From NCBI GenBank assembly GCA_964635875.1, contig CAZWRK010000208.1, forward strand, positions 1-5,619: a DNA stretch of 5,619 nt, given 5' to 3'. Positions within the stretch are counted from its first letter, which is position 1; each line of letters opens with the position of its first letter. Origin of the DNA: CAZWRK01 sp964635875. Its GTDB lineage: Bacteria; Pseudomonadota; Gammaproteobacteria; Burkholderiales; Aquaspirillaceae. The translations under genes and the position numbers were made by a program. Of this stretch, positions 5,129 to 5,619 are shown piece after piece. Below the pieces are notes generated by a model. It ran no database searches, was not told where the DNA came from, and worked only from the letters and a program-made list of their open reading frames with translations.

Positions 5129-5619
5129 ATGTCCATCGCACTTGCAACACCCGCTGAAATCATGATTCGACCCATGAAAATCAGTGACTTACCTGCCGTT
5201 CTCCAGATTCAAACCCACTGCTACCCGCCCGAGCTAATCGAATCCGAAGCCGCACTCGCATCGCGCCATGCCCTCGCGCCGGAAAGCTGCTGGGTGGCGG
5301 CGCATCGCACCGTTTTGGGCTATTTATTTTCGCATCCGTGGCAAGGCGAACACGCACCGGCTTTAGATACGCCGCTCACCGCCCTGCCGCAAGATGCCGA
5401 CACGCTGTTTATTCACGATCTCGCGCTGCATCCCCAAGGCCGCGGCCAAGGACTGGCACCGAAGCTCATTGACGCCGCGTTTCAAACCGCCCGCCGCCAA
5501 GGACTGCGCTACAGCCGTTTAGTTGCAGTGCAAGGCGCAAGCCATTTTTGGTCACGCCACGGCTACCGCACCCAAGACGCGCTAAAAGCGGGCGACTACT
5601 ACGGAGAAGGCGCAAAAGT
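5129..5619 (+). CDS. GNAT-family N-acetyltransferase, 3' end outside window
   Basis: The frame is open from the ATG at 5129 to the right edge (163 whole codons), with no stop reached. It matches a GNAT acetyltransferase, which moves an acetyl group from acetyl-CoA to an amine; the substrate is unknown. Visible are the N-terminal IRPMKISDLPAVLQIQ (the usual first strand and helix of the fold), a central SCWVAAHRTVLGYLFSHPW strand pair, and motif A, HDLALHPQGRGQGLAPKLI, with the acetyl-CoA pyrophosphate loop QGRGQG (bases 5435-5452). Near the end comes GASHFWSRHGYRT, the typical last strand region, so only a few codons are probably missing. The start is uncertain: ATG codons at 5129, 5162 and 5174 are in frame, none with a clear Shine-Dalgarno. 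The one at 5162 (MIRPMK) best fits how such proteins normally begin and leaves room after the terminator that ends 8 bases before 5129. Confidence 0.85.
   Translation, partial: MSIALATPAEIMIRPMKISDLPAVLQIQTHCYPPELIESEAALASRHALAPESCWVAAHRTVLGYLFSHPWQGEHAPALDTPLTALPQDADTLFIHDLALHPQGRGQGLAPKLIDAAFQTARRQGLRYSRLVAVQGASHFWSRHGYRTQDALKAGDYYGEGAK

Overview
The window reads as a compact, single-strand (+) stretch of a proteobacterial chromosome of moderately high GC. The best guess is a betaproteobacterium: the rpe-gph-trpE order is typical of beta/gammaproteobacteria, and the TrpE N-terminus has the flavour of Neisseriales/Burkholderiales-type proteins. This placement is inference from family memory and was not computed. 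There is no sign of mobile elements, CRISPR, rRNA or tRNA, and codon usage looks uniform throughout.

Layout, all on the + strand: (1) the 3' part of rpe, ribulose-5-phosphate 3-epimerase (1-334); (2) a short-chain dehydrogenase/reductase resembling the sepiapterin/benzil reductase group (338-1105); (3) gph, 2-phosphoglycolate phosphatase (1117-1800); (4) a 166-base gap holding a 25-codon leader peptide with two nearly adjacent Trp codons (1868-1945), plus an RNA pairing that would bury the trpE ribosome binding site; (5) trpE, anthranilate synthase component I (1967-3433); (6) a glxR/garR-type tartronate semialdehyde reductase (3426-4310); (7) hyi, hydroxypyruvate isomerase (4291-5073); (8) a strong intrinsic terminator (5074-5121); (9) a GNAT acetyltransferase cut by the right edge (from about 5129 or 5162 to 5619).

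Two transcription blocks are likely. rpe-SDR-gph are 3 to 11 bases apart and look cotranscribed. trpE-glxR-hyi overlap by 8 and 20 bases, which implies translational coupling, and end at the terminator. Metabolically, TrpE makes anthranilate from chorismate. Gph, the tartronate semialdehyde reductase and Hyi all belong to two/three-carbon (glycolate-glyoxylate-glycerate) salvage. Glyoxylate carboligase, glycolate oxidase, glycerate kinase and trpG are not in the window.

The most interesting item is the trpE leader. Its two Trp codons start 6 bases after an RNA strand (1885-1895) that can pair 10 bp with the trpE Shine-Dalgarno region (1950-1959). The geometry suggests translational attenuation, in which a ribosome stalled for lack of Trp-tRNA frees the trpE start. 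I see no convincing transcription terminator between the leader codons and trpE.
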